Shown in pieces: positions 24,506 through 33,086 of a DNA stretch of 37,835 nt. Below the pieces are notes generated by a model. That model saw only the letters and a program-made list of their open reading frames with translations, was not told the DNA's origin and did no database searches. The translations under genes were made by a program, and so were the position numbers. The DNA lies in NCBI GenBank assembly GCA_003635195.1, contig PYIY01000210.1:39182-77016 (forward strand). The letters are read 5' to 3'. This stretch comes from Candidatus Poribacteria bacterium. Lineage in GTDB: Bacteria > Poribacteria > WGA-4E > WGA-3G. Each line of letters starts with the position of its first letter. Position 1 is the first letter of the stretch.

Positions 24506-25008
24506 TGAAAGTTATTGTAGATACAAATGTTCCCTTGGTTGCCAATGGAAGAGCAGACCAAGCCTCTGAAGATTGCGTAGAAACCTGTATTGACGAACTG
24601 ATGAAGATTACTGAAGGGGACGTAAAATTAGTGTTGGATGACCAGCGGCGAATTATTGAAGAATACCGGAATAAGTTGAATCCGGGCGGTCTTCCTGGTG
24701 TTGGAGATGCTTTCCTCAAGTGGGCAGAGATAAATTGGGCAAACCCGCAACAATGCGACTTGGTTTCCATTACGCCTGTTGATGATTTAGAAACTGATTT
24801 TCAAGAATTCCCAACAGACCCCGCATTAGCGGATTTTGATCCAGATGATAGAAAATTCATCGCTGTCGCACTTGCACACTCAGAAAAACCTCCTATCCTG
24901 CAGGCGGTAGATAGTGCCTGGTGGACTTATCGCGATGCACTTCGTCAAAATGGTGTCACAGTTGATTTCATCTGTGAAGATGATATTCGTCTGATTCTGA
25001 GTTCATAA
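24502..25008 (+). CDS. PIN-like nuclease coupled to the upstream ATPase
   Basis: The 168-residue product opens MMKVIVDTNVPLVANG, a standard first strand of a PIN domain with Asp7. Further acidic residues fit the PIN active site: Glu53/Glu54 in a helix, Asp115/Asp116 in FDPDDRKFIAVAL, and Asp137 in QAVDSAWW. PIN proteins are metal-dependent nucleases, mostly acting on RNA. It shares four bases with the ATPase stop, so it is translated with it. No VapB-type antitoxin is adjacent, which argues against a VapBC pair and for an ATPase-controlled nuclease. Confidence 0.75.
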   Translation: MMKVIVDTNVPLVANGRADQASEDCVETCIDELMKITEGDVKLVLDDQRRIIEEYRNKLNPGGLPGVGDAFLKWAEINWANPQQCDLVSITPVDDLETDFQEFPTDPALADFDPDDRKFIAVALAHSEKPPILQAVDSAWWTYRDALRQNGVTVDFICEDDIRLILSS

Positions 25009-25033
25009 CACCTCAAAACACAGGAGAAATAGC

Positions 25034-25654
25034 ATGATCCACGAGATAAGAACCTACAACCTAAAACTTGGTCAACTTCAGGAATACTGGAAACGCTTCA
25101 GCGAAAAACTCCCGGGGCGGCAGGAACTCTCGAAACTCGGTGGACACTGGTATACGGAAGTCGGACCGTTGAACCAGATGGTCGCCATTTGGCCCTACGA
25201 AAACCTCGAACAGCGGGCAGAAATTCGACGCGCTGCGGAAGCCGAACCGAATCCGGTATGGCCCCCTGATACAAGTGATCTCATTGTATCAATGGTATCC
25301 GAGATTTTTCTACCAGCCCCCTTTATGGAACCCTTAGACGAAAAAGACATCGGACCGCTCTATGAAATGCGTCTGTATACCTATCCCGTAGAAGGCATGC
25401 CGCAAGTGCTGGAGGCGTGGGGCGCGGCTATCCCTGAGCGCGTGAAGTTCTCACCGTTGGCGGGTTGTTGGTATTCGGAATACGGGGGTGCCAACAATTT
25501 CATCCATATATGGGCATATAAGAGTTTTGAAGAACGCGCCCGGATCCGAGCAGAGACACGGGAAAAGGGTGTCTGGCCCCCCAAAGGCTCTGTCAGACCC
25601 ATCACACAGGAGAGCAAACTCCTACTCCCTGCCCCTTTTTCACCGATGCAGTAA
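25034..25654 (+). CDS. NIPSNAP-family protein with two domains
   Basis: The 206-residue product has two repeats of the NIPSNAP ferredoxin-like domain, about 1-95 and 108-203. Each begins with an IRTYNLK- or MRLYTYP-type strand and contains a W-Y-x-E-x-G segment followed by an IWPYENLEQRAEIR-type helix. The biochemical role of the bacterial family is not established. It starts 25 bases after the PIN-like gene behind AGGAGA and could be on the same transcript, but nothing else links it to the ATPase-nuclease pair. Confidence 0.85.
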   Translation: MIHEIRTYNLKLGQLQEYWKRFSEKLPGRQELSKLGGHWYTEVGPLNQMVAIWPYENLEQRAEIRRAAEAEPNPVWPPDTSDLIVSMVSEIFLPAPFMEPLDEKDIGPLYEMRLYTYPVEGMPQVLEAWGAAIPERVKFSPLAGCWYSEYGGANNFIHIWAYKSFEERARIRAETREKGVWPPKGSVRPITQESKLLLPAPFSPMQ

Positions 25655-25689
25655 TTCGTCCTCCACAACAATAGACCCGTCCCATCGTT

Positions 25690-25710
25690 AGCGAAGTTCC
25701 TAACCTCGCT
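25690..25710. repeat. AGCGARGTT hairpin, relative of the 5888 hairpin
   Basis: AGCGAAGTT and AACCTCGCT form a 9-bp stem with one mismatch around CCT. The sequence resembles the terminator-like hairpin at 5888-5910. No T-run follows, so it may be a repeat remnant rather than a terminator. Confidence 0.5.
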
Positions 25711-25751
25711 GGCTTGATGAGAATCATAAGTCTTGCAAAGCAGAAATACGC

Positions 25752-25780
25752 TTGATTTCTGTTATGTAATTAGTTACAAT
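25752..25780 (+). promoter_or_regulatory. promoter of hicAB with a dyad over the -10 box
   Basis: TTGATT (25752-25757) and TACAAT (25775-25780) are 17 bases apart, close to sigma70 consensus. The dyad TGTAA-TTAG-TTACA (25765-25778) overlaps the -10 element. HicB antitoxins repress their own operon through a C-terminal DNA-binding domain, so the dyad is a plausible operator. Confidence 0.55.
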
Positions 25781-25832
25781 TATGGAATGGATATAAAACG
25801 CGAAAGTAGAATTTTAAGTCAGAAGGAGGTTT

Positions 25833-26072
25833 ATGAGGCGAAGAGATAGACTGTTAGCAAAGGCGAGAAACAATCCAAACAGTTTGAATTTTCGTGAGTT
25901 TGAGATTTTGCTTTCCCGATGTGGATGGATTTTTGACCATCAGACAGGTAGTCATCGGATCTGGTATTCACCACGCGGCTATCGTCTGCCAATCCAGTCT
26001 AAACGAGCACAAGCAAAGGGATATCAAGTGAGAGAATTTCTCATACAATATGACCAAGGAGATAGAGAATGA
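25833..26072 (+). CDS. hicA: HicA-family toxin (mRNA interferase)
   Basis: The 79-residue protein matches the HicA double-stranded-RNA-binding-like toxin fold, with the catalytic His in TGSHRIWYSP and the closing strand RLPIQSKRA. HicA cleaves mRNA until neutralised by HicB. The stop overlaps the start of the next gene (ATGA), the usual hicA-hicB order. A strong AAGGAGG lies unusually close to the ATG, only three bases away, which may limit toxin translation. The family usually has 60-80 residues, so the gene appears intact. Confidence 0.88.
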   Translation: MRRRDRLLAKARNNPNSLNFREFEILLSRCGWIFDHQTGSHRIWYSPRGYRLPIQSKRAQAKGYQVREFLIQYDQGDRE

Positions 26073-26401
26073 ATAAGGATATATTTGACGGATTCACTGT
26101 GAATGTATTTCTTGATGAAGATGGTGATTATTTAGCCCATTTTGTTGAGATGCCCAATATATCTGCATTTTCAGATACACCGGAGGACGCGTTAAAGGAA
26201 CTGGCAGTCGCTTGGAAAGGCACTAAAGAGAGTTATCAAAAACATCATGAACCTATACCACAAGCACCCTCACGGCAAGAGTACAATGGGCCGTTCAATG
26301 TCCCCGTTGATGAACAACTTTATCGTGTCCTGACAGATGAAGCCCAGAAGGCGGGAATGAGCCTTTACGCACTTGCAGCACAGAAGTTATCGAAATCATA
26401 G
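26069..26401 (+). CDS. hicB: HicB-family antitoxin
   Basis: The 110-residue product has the HicB partial RNase H-like fold (VNVFLDEDGDYLAHFVEMP) followed by a C-terminal DNA-binding segment (FNVPVDEQLYRVLTDEA), resembling a ribbon-helix-helix. It would bind and block HicA and repress the operon. It overlaps hicA by four bases. The DUF6602-like nuclease gene starts 31 bases downstream, so the three genes may be one unit. Confidence 0.88.
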   Translation: MNKDIFDGFTVNVFLDEDGDYLAHFVEMPNISAFSDTPEDALKELAVAWKGTKESYQKHHEPIPQAPSRQEYNGPFNVPVDEQLYRVLTDEAQKAGMSLYALAAQKLSKS

Positions 26402-26432
26402 TACCGAATGCGGAGATTATAAGAGAAACATA

Positions 26433-27419
26433 ATGCCTGAAGAGAAAACCCACTATCTATCTGAATTCATGCGACAACTCAGTGATGAAATGTCTGCAGA
26501 ATACAATCACATTCAAAAATGGGTAACCTTGGATCCAGGGACCGCTGGAGACCAGATAGAAGAAAATTGGGCTGAAATTTTACGCGGATGGCTTCCATCC
26601 ACTTATAAGGTTGTCACAAAAGGAAAAATCATCGGTCAAGATGGTGAACCACCAAGTCCACAAGTCGATGTCTTAGTCCTAAAAGATGTTTACCCACAAA
26701 AACCGCTGAATAAAAAATTGTATCTCGCTGCTGGAGTCGCCGCCGCGTTTGAGTGCAAGACCACATTAACAGCAGCACATATAGCGGAAGCAATGGAGAC
26801 TTGTGTAAAAATCAAAAACCTGTATCCAGTCCGGGAAGGGACACCTTATAAGGAGTTACACACTCCTATCGCCTATGGATTATTAGCACACTCCCATTCT
26901 TGGCAGGGTGAGAACTCAACACCTGAAAATAATATTGAATGAAAATTACGTGAATCTGATGCATCCCACGTATTGCATCCGCGCCAAACTCTTGACCTGC
27001 TCTGTGTTGCGGATTTAGGGACATGGGTTTCAGGTAAGATTACGTTTATAGGACCAGCAACAGTTCGTGGTTGGACAACACTAGACCCACTAATACATTC
27101 ACAATATGGGTTAGAAGGTTCGGCACAAAGCATATATGTTCGACACACATCTTCTCATCGGAGCCAAACTGAGTATTTTACACCGGTTGGGGCTCTCATC
27201 TCCAATCTGTCGCGACGGTTCGCGTGGGAAAATCCTGCGTTGCGTGACCTTGTTGACTATTACCAAGCGACCGAAATTGGGGGGACTGGTGAGGGGGATT
27301 TCCGTCAATGGCCTATTTCCATATACAGCGAAAATGTTCAACGTCGCATTCAGGGTGGTATCGGTCTATCCTCAAAGATAACGACATGGGATGAGTGGCA
27401 GGTTGCCTACAACTTTTAG
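26433..27419 (+). pseudogene. DUF6602-like PD-(D/E)XK nuclease gene interrupted by one in-frame TGA
   Basis: The first part (26433-26942, 169 residues) carries a nuclease core: GDQIEENW helix, Asp79 in PQVDVLVL and Glu107-Cys-Lys109 in AAFECKTT. This matches DUF6602-type restriction endonuclease-like proteins. A TGA at 26940-26942 then ends the frame, but the same frame stays open to 27419 for 158 more codons and reads as a normal continuation (LHPRQTLDLLCVADLG). No frameshift is needed, only one sense codon in place of TGA. The N-terminal piece alone keeps the presumed catalytic residues and may still fold. TTG at 26973 could start the second piece but lacks a ribosome site. Confidence 0.72.
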
Positions 27420-27717
27420 TAGAATCAAAATTAATGAAAGAATGTTACTAAAGGTGATAATCGCACTTCAAAAGTGTGTTCGTGCCAAGAAATATGTATA
27501 GATCAATAAGGTAAAACGTGTTCATAGTTTGCCTTGACGGAAGTCATGCTTTCGTACCGCTAATTTCCTACTTAAGACATCGCGACCGGGAGGCCGCTCC
27601 TACAAATGTGCCAAGGGCTATCCGAAAAGATTTGACATAAGTTTCTGAATGTGCTACGGTATTAGAAGTTAACCTCCGCATAAAAAATAACCACGCCAAC
27701 CATATCAAGGAAACTCT
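27420..27717. other. intergenic region upstream of mutS
   Basis: No gene is visible. It holds a candidate promoter (27632-27660) and an imperfect GC-rich palindrome near 27581-27600 (GCGACCGGGAGGCCGC core), which looks like another dispersed repeat. Confidence 0.5.
27632..27660 (+). promoter_or_regulatory. candidate mutS promoter
   Basis: A perfect TTGACA (27632-27637) is followed after 17 bases by TACGGT (27655-27660), a weak -10 match. The mutS start codon is 57 bases further on. Confidence 0.4.
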
Positions 27718-30411
27718 ATGGCACGTTCAAAACAGTCCGACCTGTCAATGATGGAGCTCTACAAACAAGTAAAAAAACAGCACGAAGATGCGATCCTCCT
27801 GTGCCGGGTCGGTGATTTTTATGAAGCCTTCTTTGAAGACGCGGAACTCATTGCACGTCTCCTTGAGATCGCCTTGACAACAAGAAGCCATAAAAATCAG
27901 AAATCTCCGCCGCCACCGATGGCAGGCATCCCACACCACGCACTCGACTCTTACCTCTACAAACTCGTCAAAGCCGGACATAAAGTCGCTATTTTGGAGC
28001 AGACCGAGGATGCAAAAGTCGCACGAGACGAAAATCGACTCGTCAAACGCGACATCGTCCGGATCGTTACACCCGGCACCGTGACCGACCCGAAAGTCCT
28101 TGAACACAAACGGAACAATTACCTTATCTCGATCTATCCGAACAAAGAGGTCTACGGTGTCGCTGTCGCGGATCTCTCCACAGGCGAATTTCTGGTAACC
28201 GAACTCACAGATCCGTCACGCCTCTGGGCAGAGGTTCATCGCTTCTCTCCAAAAGAGTGCCTTTTCCCCGAATCTTTTGAGGACGATGAGATGTTTGATC
28301 GTCTCAAAACCGAGTTAAAAGCGACGCTCAATTATCTACCCGACTGGCGATTTGACTATGAGACCGCCCGAACGGAACTCCTCGAACATTTCCAAACGAT
28401 TTCGCTCGATGGATTCGGGTGCGAACACCTACATACCGCTATTGCTGCCGCTGGCGCGCTCATCTATTACCTCAACGAGACACAGAAACAGGAAGTCGAG
28501 CACATCGTCTCGCTTCATACCTACACGCTCTCGGACTTCATGGTGCTGGATGCCGATACACAGCGCAACCTTGAACTCACGACCTCTATTCGCGATGGAT
28601 CTACAAAAGGCACGCTCCTTGAAGTGCTTGATCAGACGGTAACGGCGATGGGTGGCAGAAGGATGCGCCAATGCCTCTTGCAACCTTTGCTTGATGAAAA
28701 AGAGATTGAGGAACGGCTTAACGCGGTTGACGAACTCAAAACCCAGATTAACCTGCAGGAGGAATTGCGCGAGGCACTCGGACAAATGTACGATATTGAA
28801 CGGCTCATTTCGCGGATCAGTCTCGGTTCTGTGAATGGACGCGATCTGCATTCGCTCAAGGACTCCCTCCACTTGATTCCCGACGTTAAAGCGCAGCTGC
28901 AAGACTGCAGTAGCACGCTATTAGTCTCCGTCAACGGGACCTTGGACCCGCTCCCGGAGTTAGTCGAACTGATTGAACGCGGTATCCATCCGAACCCGCC
29001 CGCAACGATTCGTGAAGGTGGTGTGATATGTGACGGCTATAGCGAAGAACTCGACGAACTTCGGCAGATTGTGGGAGAAGGAAAGGACTGGATCGCGGCT
29101 ATGGAGGCAGAGGAACGAAAGCGCAGCGGTATCCAATCCTTAAAGATTGGATTCAATCAAGTCTTCGGTTATTATATTGACGTAACGAAGCCGAATCTGA
29201 GTATGGTGCCTGATCACTATATCCGCAAACAGACGCTTCGGAATTCCGAACGGTTCATTACACCCGAACTCAAGGAGCAGGAGGCAAAAGTCCTGAACGC
29301 CGAGGATCGGATCCAAACGCTGGAGTATGAACTTTTCTGCCAAATCCGGGATGAGGTATCGAAGTATACGGAAGCCATCCAGAAAATCGGAGCCGCGCTC
29401 GCAACGGTTGATGTTCTCGCCAATTTTGCGTATATCGCATCGAAATATAACTATGTAAAACCGAGTGTGGCAGCTGTAGACGAGATTGTTATCCGGGACG
29501 GTAGACATCCAGTTGTCGAGCAGCTATTTACACAAGAGGGGTTTGTTCCGAACGACACACTACTCAACTGCGATGACGAGCAATTACATATCATCACGGG
29601 ACCAAATATGAGCGGTAAGAGTACCTATTTACGGCAAACGGCACTCATCGTTTTGATGGCACAGATTGGGTGTTTCGTGCCTGCTTCCGCCGCGAAGATC
29701 GGTTTGGTGGATCGGATTTTCACACGCGTCGGTGCGTCAGACAACCTTGTGATGGGGCAGAGCACTTTCCTCGTTGAGATGAATGAAACGGCGAATATCC
29801 TCAACAATGCGACCCGGAACAGTCTCGTTATTTTTGATGAAGTTGGACGCGGTACCAGCACATTTGACGGACTCAGCATCGCATGGGCGGTTTCGGAGTA
29901 TCTCTTGGATGAAAAACGGATGGGTGCGAAAACGCTCTTTGCTACGCATTATCACGAGTTGGTGGAACTCGCCAGCAAATATAAACGCGCGAAGAATTAC
30001 AACGTCGCTGTCCATGAGGATGGGCAAAAGGTGACATTCCTCCGAAAAGTTGTTCCTGGTGGCGCAGACCAGAGTTACGGTATCCATGTTGCGCGGCTCG
30101 CGGGGTTACCCCAAGCCGTGATCACACGCGCACAGCAGATACTTGAGGTACTTGAACAACAGAACCTCAGTGTTGAAGCGGATAGTGCAACTGGACAACA
30201 GCCGAAAACGCATCCCACAATGCCGAAACCCCGCCGACGTGTCTCGCGAAAAACGATGCAGAGCGATGCGCTGCAGATGGCACTTTTTACACCGAAAACA
30301 CATCCGCTCGTCGAAGAGATCCGACGCTTGGAACTGACACAGGTGACACCGTTAGATGCGGTGAATATTCTCTATGATCTGAAAGCAAAAGCGGAGGAAT
30401 CCGAGGGTTAA
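27718..30411 (+). CDS. mutS: DNA mismatch repair ATPase MutS
   Basis: The 897-residue protein is a full-length MutS. It has the N-terminal mismatch-binding domain with the phenylalanine-glutamate clamp (GDFYEAFFEDA near 33-43), connector and lever regions, Walker A GPNMSGKST near 628 and Walker B FDEVGRGTSTFDG near 705. The Walker A segment keeps the usual MutS form. It recognises base mismatches after replication and recruits MutL; mutL is not in the window. AAGGAAA lies before the ATG. The stop shares the TTAA palindrome with the convergent mtaB gene. Confidence 0.97.
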   Translation: MARSKQSDLSMMELYKQVKKQHEDAILLCRVGDFYEAFFEDAELIARLLEIALTTRSHKNQKSPPPPMAGIPHHALDSYLYKLVKAGHKVAILEQTEDAKVARDENRLVKRDIVRIVTPGTVTDPKVLEHKRNNYLISIYPNKEVYGVAVADLSTGEFLVTELTDPSRLWAEVHRFSPKECLFPESFEDDEMFDRLKTELKATLNYLPDWRFDYETARTELLEHFQTISLDGFGCEHLHTAIAAAGALIYYLNETQKQEVEHIVSLHTYTLSDFMVLDADTQRNLELTTSIRDGSTKGTLLEVLDQTVTAMGGRRMRQCLLQPLLDEKEIEERLNAVDELKTQINLQEELREALGQMYDIERLISRISLGSVNGRDLHSLKDSLHLIPDVKAQLQDCSSTLLVSVNGTLDPLPELVELIERGIHPNPPATIREGGVICDGYSEELDELRQIVGEGKDWIAAMEAEERKRSGIQSLKIGFNQVFGYYIDVTKPNLSMVPDHYIRKQTLRNSERFITPELKEQEAKVLNAEDRIQTLEYELFCQIRDEVSKYTEAIQKIGAALATVDVLANFAYIASKYNYVKPSVAAVDEIVIRDGRHPVVEQLFTQEGFVPNDTLLNCDDEQLHIITGPNMSGKSTYLRQTALIVLMAQIGCFVPASAAKIGLVDRIFTRVGASDNLVMGQSTFLVEMNETANILNNATRNSLVIFDEVGRGTSTFDGLSIAWAVSEYLLDEKRMGAKTLFATHYHELVELASKYKRAKNYNVAVHEDGQKVTFLRKVVPGGADQSYGIHVARLAGLPQAVITRAQQILEVLEQQNLSVEADSATGQQPKTHPTMPKPRRRVSRKTMQSDALQMALFTPKTHPLVEEIRRLELTQVTPLDAVNILYDLKAKAEESEG

Positions 30412-31763
30412 GCGGCAGCAATACAGTCTCCTTCTAACGCACCGAGGGTGACACGCTGGATCTGATTGATTGCACTCTCTGGAACATCAACAAGAACGCG
30501 GAGGTAGTTGTCCGTAAAACCGGCGAGGTGGTTGTTTTCACCTTCTCTGCTCGCTTCGATCAGCACCGCTTTCTGTTTCCCAAGCATCCGTTCTCGAAAT
30601 GCTGTGTTGAGACGTTCACCGAGTGCGATCATCGTTTGACTGCGTGCGGCAGAAACATGCGGTGATACCTGATTCGGGTAGGTTGCCGCAGGTGTGCCTT
30701 TACGAGGGGAGTAGCGGAACACATGCAATTGGCTGAAGCCGATTTCTTCAACGAATTGGCACGATTCCTCAAAGTGGGCATCCGTTTCACCGGGAAACCC
30801 GACCATAATATCGGTCGTAATCCCGACATCATCGCCGAAGACGCGTCGTAGATTCTCGACAAGGTGCGCAAACTCCGCCGTGGTATAACGGCGGCGCATC
30901 TGTCGCAACACGTCATCGGAACCGGCTTGGAGTGGTAGATGGAAGTGGGGCATGCATTTCGGCAATGCCGCCATCCGTTCACCGAGAGTATCCGGGAAAT
31001 ACATCGGCTCAATTGAACTGAAACGGATGCGTTCGATGCCTTCAATGTCGTGGATGTGCTCTAAAATATCAGCAATATCTTTGTCTCTACCGGTATCCAT
31101 ACCGTAGGCACCCAGATGCACGCCAGTGATGACGACCTCTTTGATACCGCTGTCAGCGATGCGATGCGCTTCCTCTGTGATGTCATTGAGCGGACGGCTT
31201 GTCATCCGACCGCGCACGTAGGGGATGATACAGTAGGTACAAAACGCACTGCAGCCGTCTTGTACCTTGATGAGTGCGCGGGTGCGTTTGCCAGCATCGC
31301 TAACGCCTTTGCTGAAGCGTGCGTGTTCGCGGATGACATCGTGTTGTACCGGTTCTATGGAGAGAAGCGGGTTTGGTATGTAAGGAACTTCTTCAGTAGA
31401 GGCAGGCGTTTCGGCGTGTAGTATGTCTAAGTAGTCTTGAAAATCAGCCTTTTCTCGGTTGCCGAAAACGAATGTTACACCCGGTATCTTCTCAATCGCT
31501 TCGCGATCGCTTTCTGCATAGCAGCCCGTAACAAGTACTTTTGCGTTCGGATGCCGTCGAATGGCTTTCCGAATTGCTTGCCGTGCTTTCTGATCGGCGA
31601 CGTTCGTTACGGTGCAAGTATTGATGAGATAGAGATCTGTCTGCTGCTCCGACATTTTCTCGTCAACGAGCAGATATCCGTTGCGCTGGAGTGTCTCACG
31701 CATGGATTGTGTATCGTATTGGTTTGCCTTACATCCCATCGTAATCAGTTTTGCAGTTCTCAT
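30408..31763 (-). CDS. mtaB: tRNA t6A37 methylthiotransferase MtaB
   Basis: The 451-residue radical SAM protein has an N-terminal UPF0004 domain with Cys11, Cys50 and Cys81 binding one iron-sulfur cluster. The radical SAM motif is Cys171-x3-Cys175-x2-Cys178 and a C-terminal TRAM-like domain follows. The CTVTNVADQKARQ and GCSAFCTYCIIPY segments favour MtaB over MiaB and RimO. The enzyme adds a methylthio group to t6A at position 37 of tRNAs reading ANN codons. It is convergent with mutS and overlaps it by three bases at the stops. Confidence 0.93.
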   Translation of the reverse strand: MRTAKLITMGCKANQYDTQSMRETLQRNGYLLVDEKMSEQQTDLYLINTCTVTNVADQKARQAIRKAIRRHPNAKVLVTGCYAESDREAIEKIPGVTFVFGNREKADFQDYLDILHAETPASTEEVPYIPNPLLSIEPVQHDVIREHARFSKGVSDAGKRTRALIKVQDGCSAFCTYCIIPYVRGRMTSRPLNDITEEAHRIADSGIKEVVITGVHLGAYGMDTGRDKDIADILEHIHDIEGIERIRFSSIEPMYFPDTLGERMAALPKCMPHFHLPLQAGSDDVLRQMRRRYTTAEFAHLVENLRRVFGDDVGITTDIMVGFPGETDAHFEESCQFVEEIGFSQLHVFRYSPRKGTPAATYPNQVSPHVSAARSQTMIALGERLNTAFRERMLGKQKAVLIEASREGENNHLAGFTDNYLRVLVDVPESAINQIQRVTLGALEGDCIAAA

Positions 31764-31998
31764 GTTTTTAACTATGGGCCTTTTTGCTCATTTTTTTGAC
31801 GATGTCAAAAAAATGGTTTTCTGTTACATTCGGTGCGGCTTCGCGAGGACAGATGGTTTTTCAATCCGGTAAATATTATACCGATTTTTCATCCGAATTG
31901 CAAGTGAGATGTAGATGTAGCCAGGCGCGCTCAGCTTTAAACGGTTGTCGGTTATCAATGGGGGGATCCTTATCAAAAGTCTCTCTTAACTGACAACC

Positions 31999-32073
31999 TT
32001 GACCAAGAACTTAGAAGAAACACCCAAGCAAAACACTACAGATAATTTTGCTAAGGCGCGAGTTCTTGGTCAA
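31999..32073. repeat. cruciform-like element with nested inverted repeats
   Basis: TTGACCAAGAACT (31999-32011) and AGTTCTTGGTCAA (32061-32073) are perfect 13-base inverted arms. Inside them AGCAAAA (32027-32033) and TTTTGCT (32046-32052) pair as a second stem. The element could be a terminator-like structure, a small non-autonomous insertion, or a structured RNA. Confidence 0.65.
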
Positions 32074-32077
32074 AACT

Positions 32078-32091
32078 GATAACTGATAACT
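32078..32091 (+). repeat. heptamer array GATAACT, two units
   Basis: Two perfect GATAACT units directly after the cruciform-like element; same family as the array at 18646-18673. Confidence 0.6.
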
Positions 32092-32096
32092 CTGTA

Positions 32097-33068
32097 TTAT
32101 GATAATTCAACCGCTTTACCGGTGCGTGCGCACTCGTAGATAGCCATGTTGAGTGCGACGGAGCGTCTGCCCTCATAACCATCGACTGCCGGAGCTGCGC
32201 CATCATTGATAACACGGAGTGCGTCTTCAATCACATTGTTCGGATAAGATGGAAGGTCAATTTCCGGTTCATCGTCATCGACGAATGACCACATCTCCGG
32301 TCCGAGACCGACGATCCCTTTTTCACCGTGGATGTGGATCATTGAGACGCTGCTACCGGGGAACGTTGTCGTTGTTAGGACGTGTCCCAATGCACCGTTC
32401 TCAAATTCGAGGATCGCCGAGGTCATGTCCTCTGTTTCGCAATTTTCGTGATCGTAGACATCAAAATGCGCACCGATGACGCGCTTGACGGGACCCATGA
32501 ACCAGAGCATTAGGTCGATGTAATGCACGCCTTGGTTCATGATAGAACCACCGCCGTCGAGTTCCCATGTGCCGTGCCAACCGACGTAGTAGCTATCTGG
32601 ACGCTTCCATTTCATACGGAGTTCGCAGAGCAACGGTCTACCAAGACCACCTGTTTCGAGTACCTGCTGGATCCGGCGGTTGTGTGTGCCGTAGCGTTCA
32701 CCGAAGTCAACGAGCAGTTTGACATCGTTGTCTTCACATGTTTTAATGAGAGCGTTGCAATTTTCGACGCTGACATCCATCGGTTTTGTGGTGATGACGT
32801 GTTTGCCGCGGCGTGCTGCTTCTTCTCCAAATTTGCCGTGAAGACCACTTGGAGTCATAATCATTCCCACATCGATGTCGTCGCGATCGAACATCTCAAG
32901 TGCATCTTCGTGGCTTTCGCAGCCGAAGCGTTCCTCAGCTGTCTTGCGTCGTTCTTCAACGAGGTCCGCCACAGCGACGAGTTCTGCCCCGTCTGTGCTG
33001 TGAATTACACCGGAACGGTTCATACCCATACCTAAACCGACAACGCCAAAACGTAGATTATTAGCCAT
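32097..33068 (-). CDS. Gfo/Idh/MocA-family oxidoreductase
   Basis: The 323-residue protein has an N-terminal Rossmann fold with GVVGLGMG at 8-15 and a C-terminal alpha/beta domain. The family lysine lies in TTKPMDVS, and the catalytic-domain segment GGGSIMNQGVHYIDLM holds the conserved aspartate and histidine. Members oxidise or rearrange sugars and sugar derivatives with NAD(P). AGGAG about nine bases upstream decides the ATG at 33068; the frame runs open to 33146, but that extension is translated repeat sequence. The substrate is unknown. Confidence 0.9.
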   Translation of the reverse strand: MANNLRFGVVGLGMGMNRSGVIHSTDGAELVAVADLVEERRKTAEERFGCESHEDALEMFDRDDIDVGMIMTPSGLHGKFGEEAARRGKHVITTKPMDVSVENCNALIKTCEDNDVKLLVDFGERYGTHNRRIQQVLETGGLGRPLLCELRMKWKRPDSYYVGWHGTWELDGGGSIMNQGVHYIDLMLWFMGPVKRVIGAHFDVYDHENCETEDMTSAILEFENGALGHVLTTTTFPGSSVSMIHIHGEKGIVGLGPEMWSFVDDDEPEIDLPSYPNNVIEDALRVINDGAAPAVDGYEGRRSVALNMAIYECARTGKAVELS

Positions 33069-33086
33069 TAGAATTTCTCCTTTTAT

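Larger units (their letters stand above)
31764..32096. other. intergenic region with inverted repeats between mtaB and the oxidoreductase gene
   Basis: No gene is supported. It contains inverted heptamer-family segments (GGTTGTCGGTTATC at 31943-31956 and GACAACC at 31992-31998), a nested stem-loop element (31999-32073) and a two-unit GATAACT array (32078-32091). The mtaB promoter should lie in the first 100 bases, but none was clear. Confidence 0.6.

Noticed and set aside
24502..25008. VapC toxin of a VapBC pair
   Set aside because: No short DNA-binding antitoxin gene precedes it; the coupled partner is an ATPase.
26373..26432. Upstream start for the DUF6602-like gene inside hicB
   Set aside because: It would add 20 residues of out-of-frame hicB sequence with no family match; the ATG at 26433 begins the conserved part.
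26940..26942. Selenocysteine or genetic code change at the in-frame TGA
   Set aside because: No selenocysteine family fits here, no SECIS-like hairpin was recognised just downstream, and TGA ends other genes in the window (for example 11879-11881 and 24503-24505).
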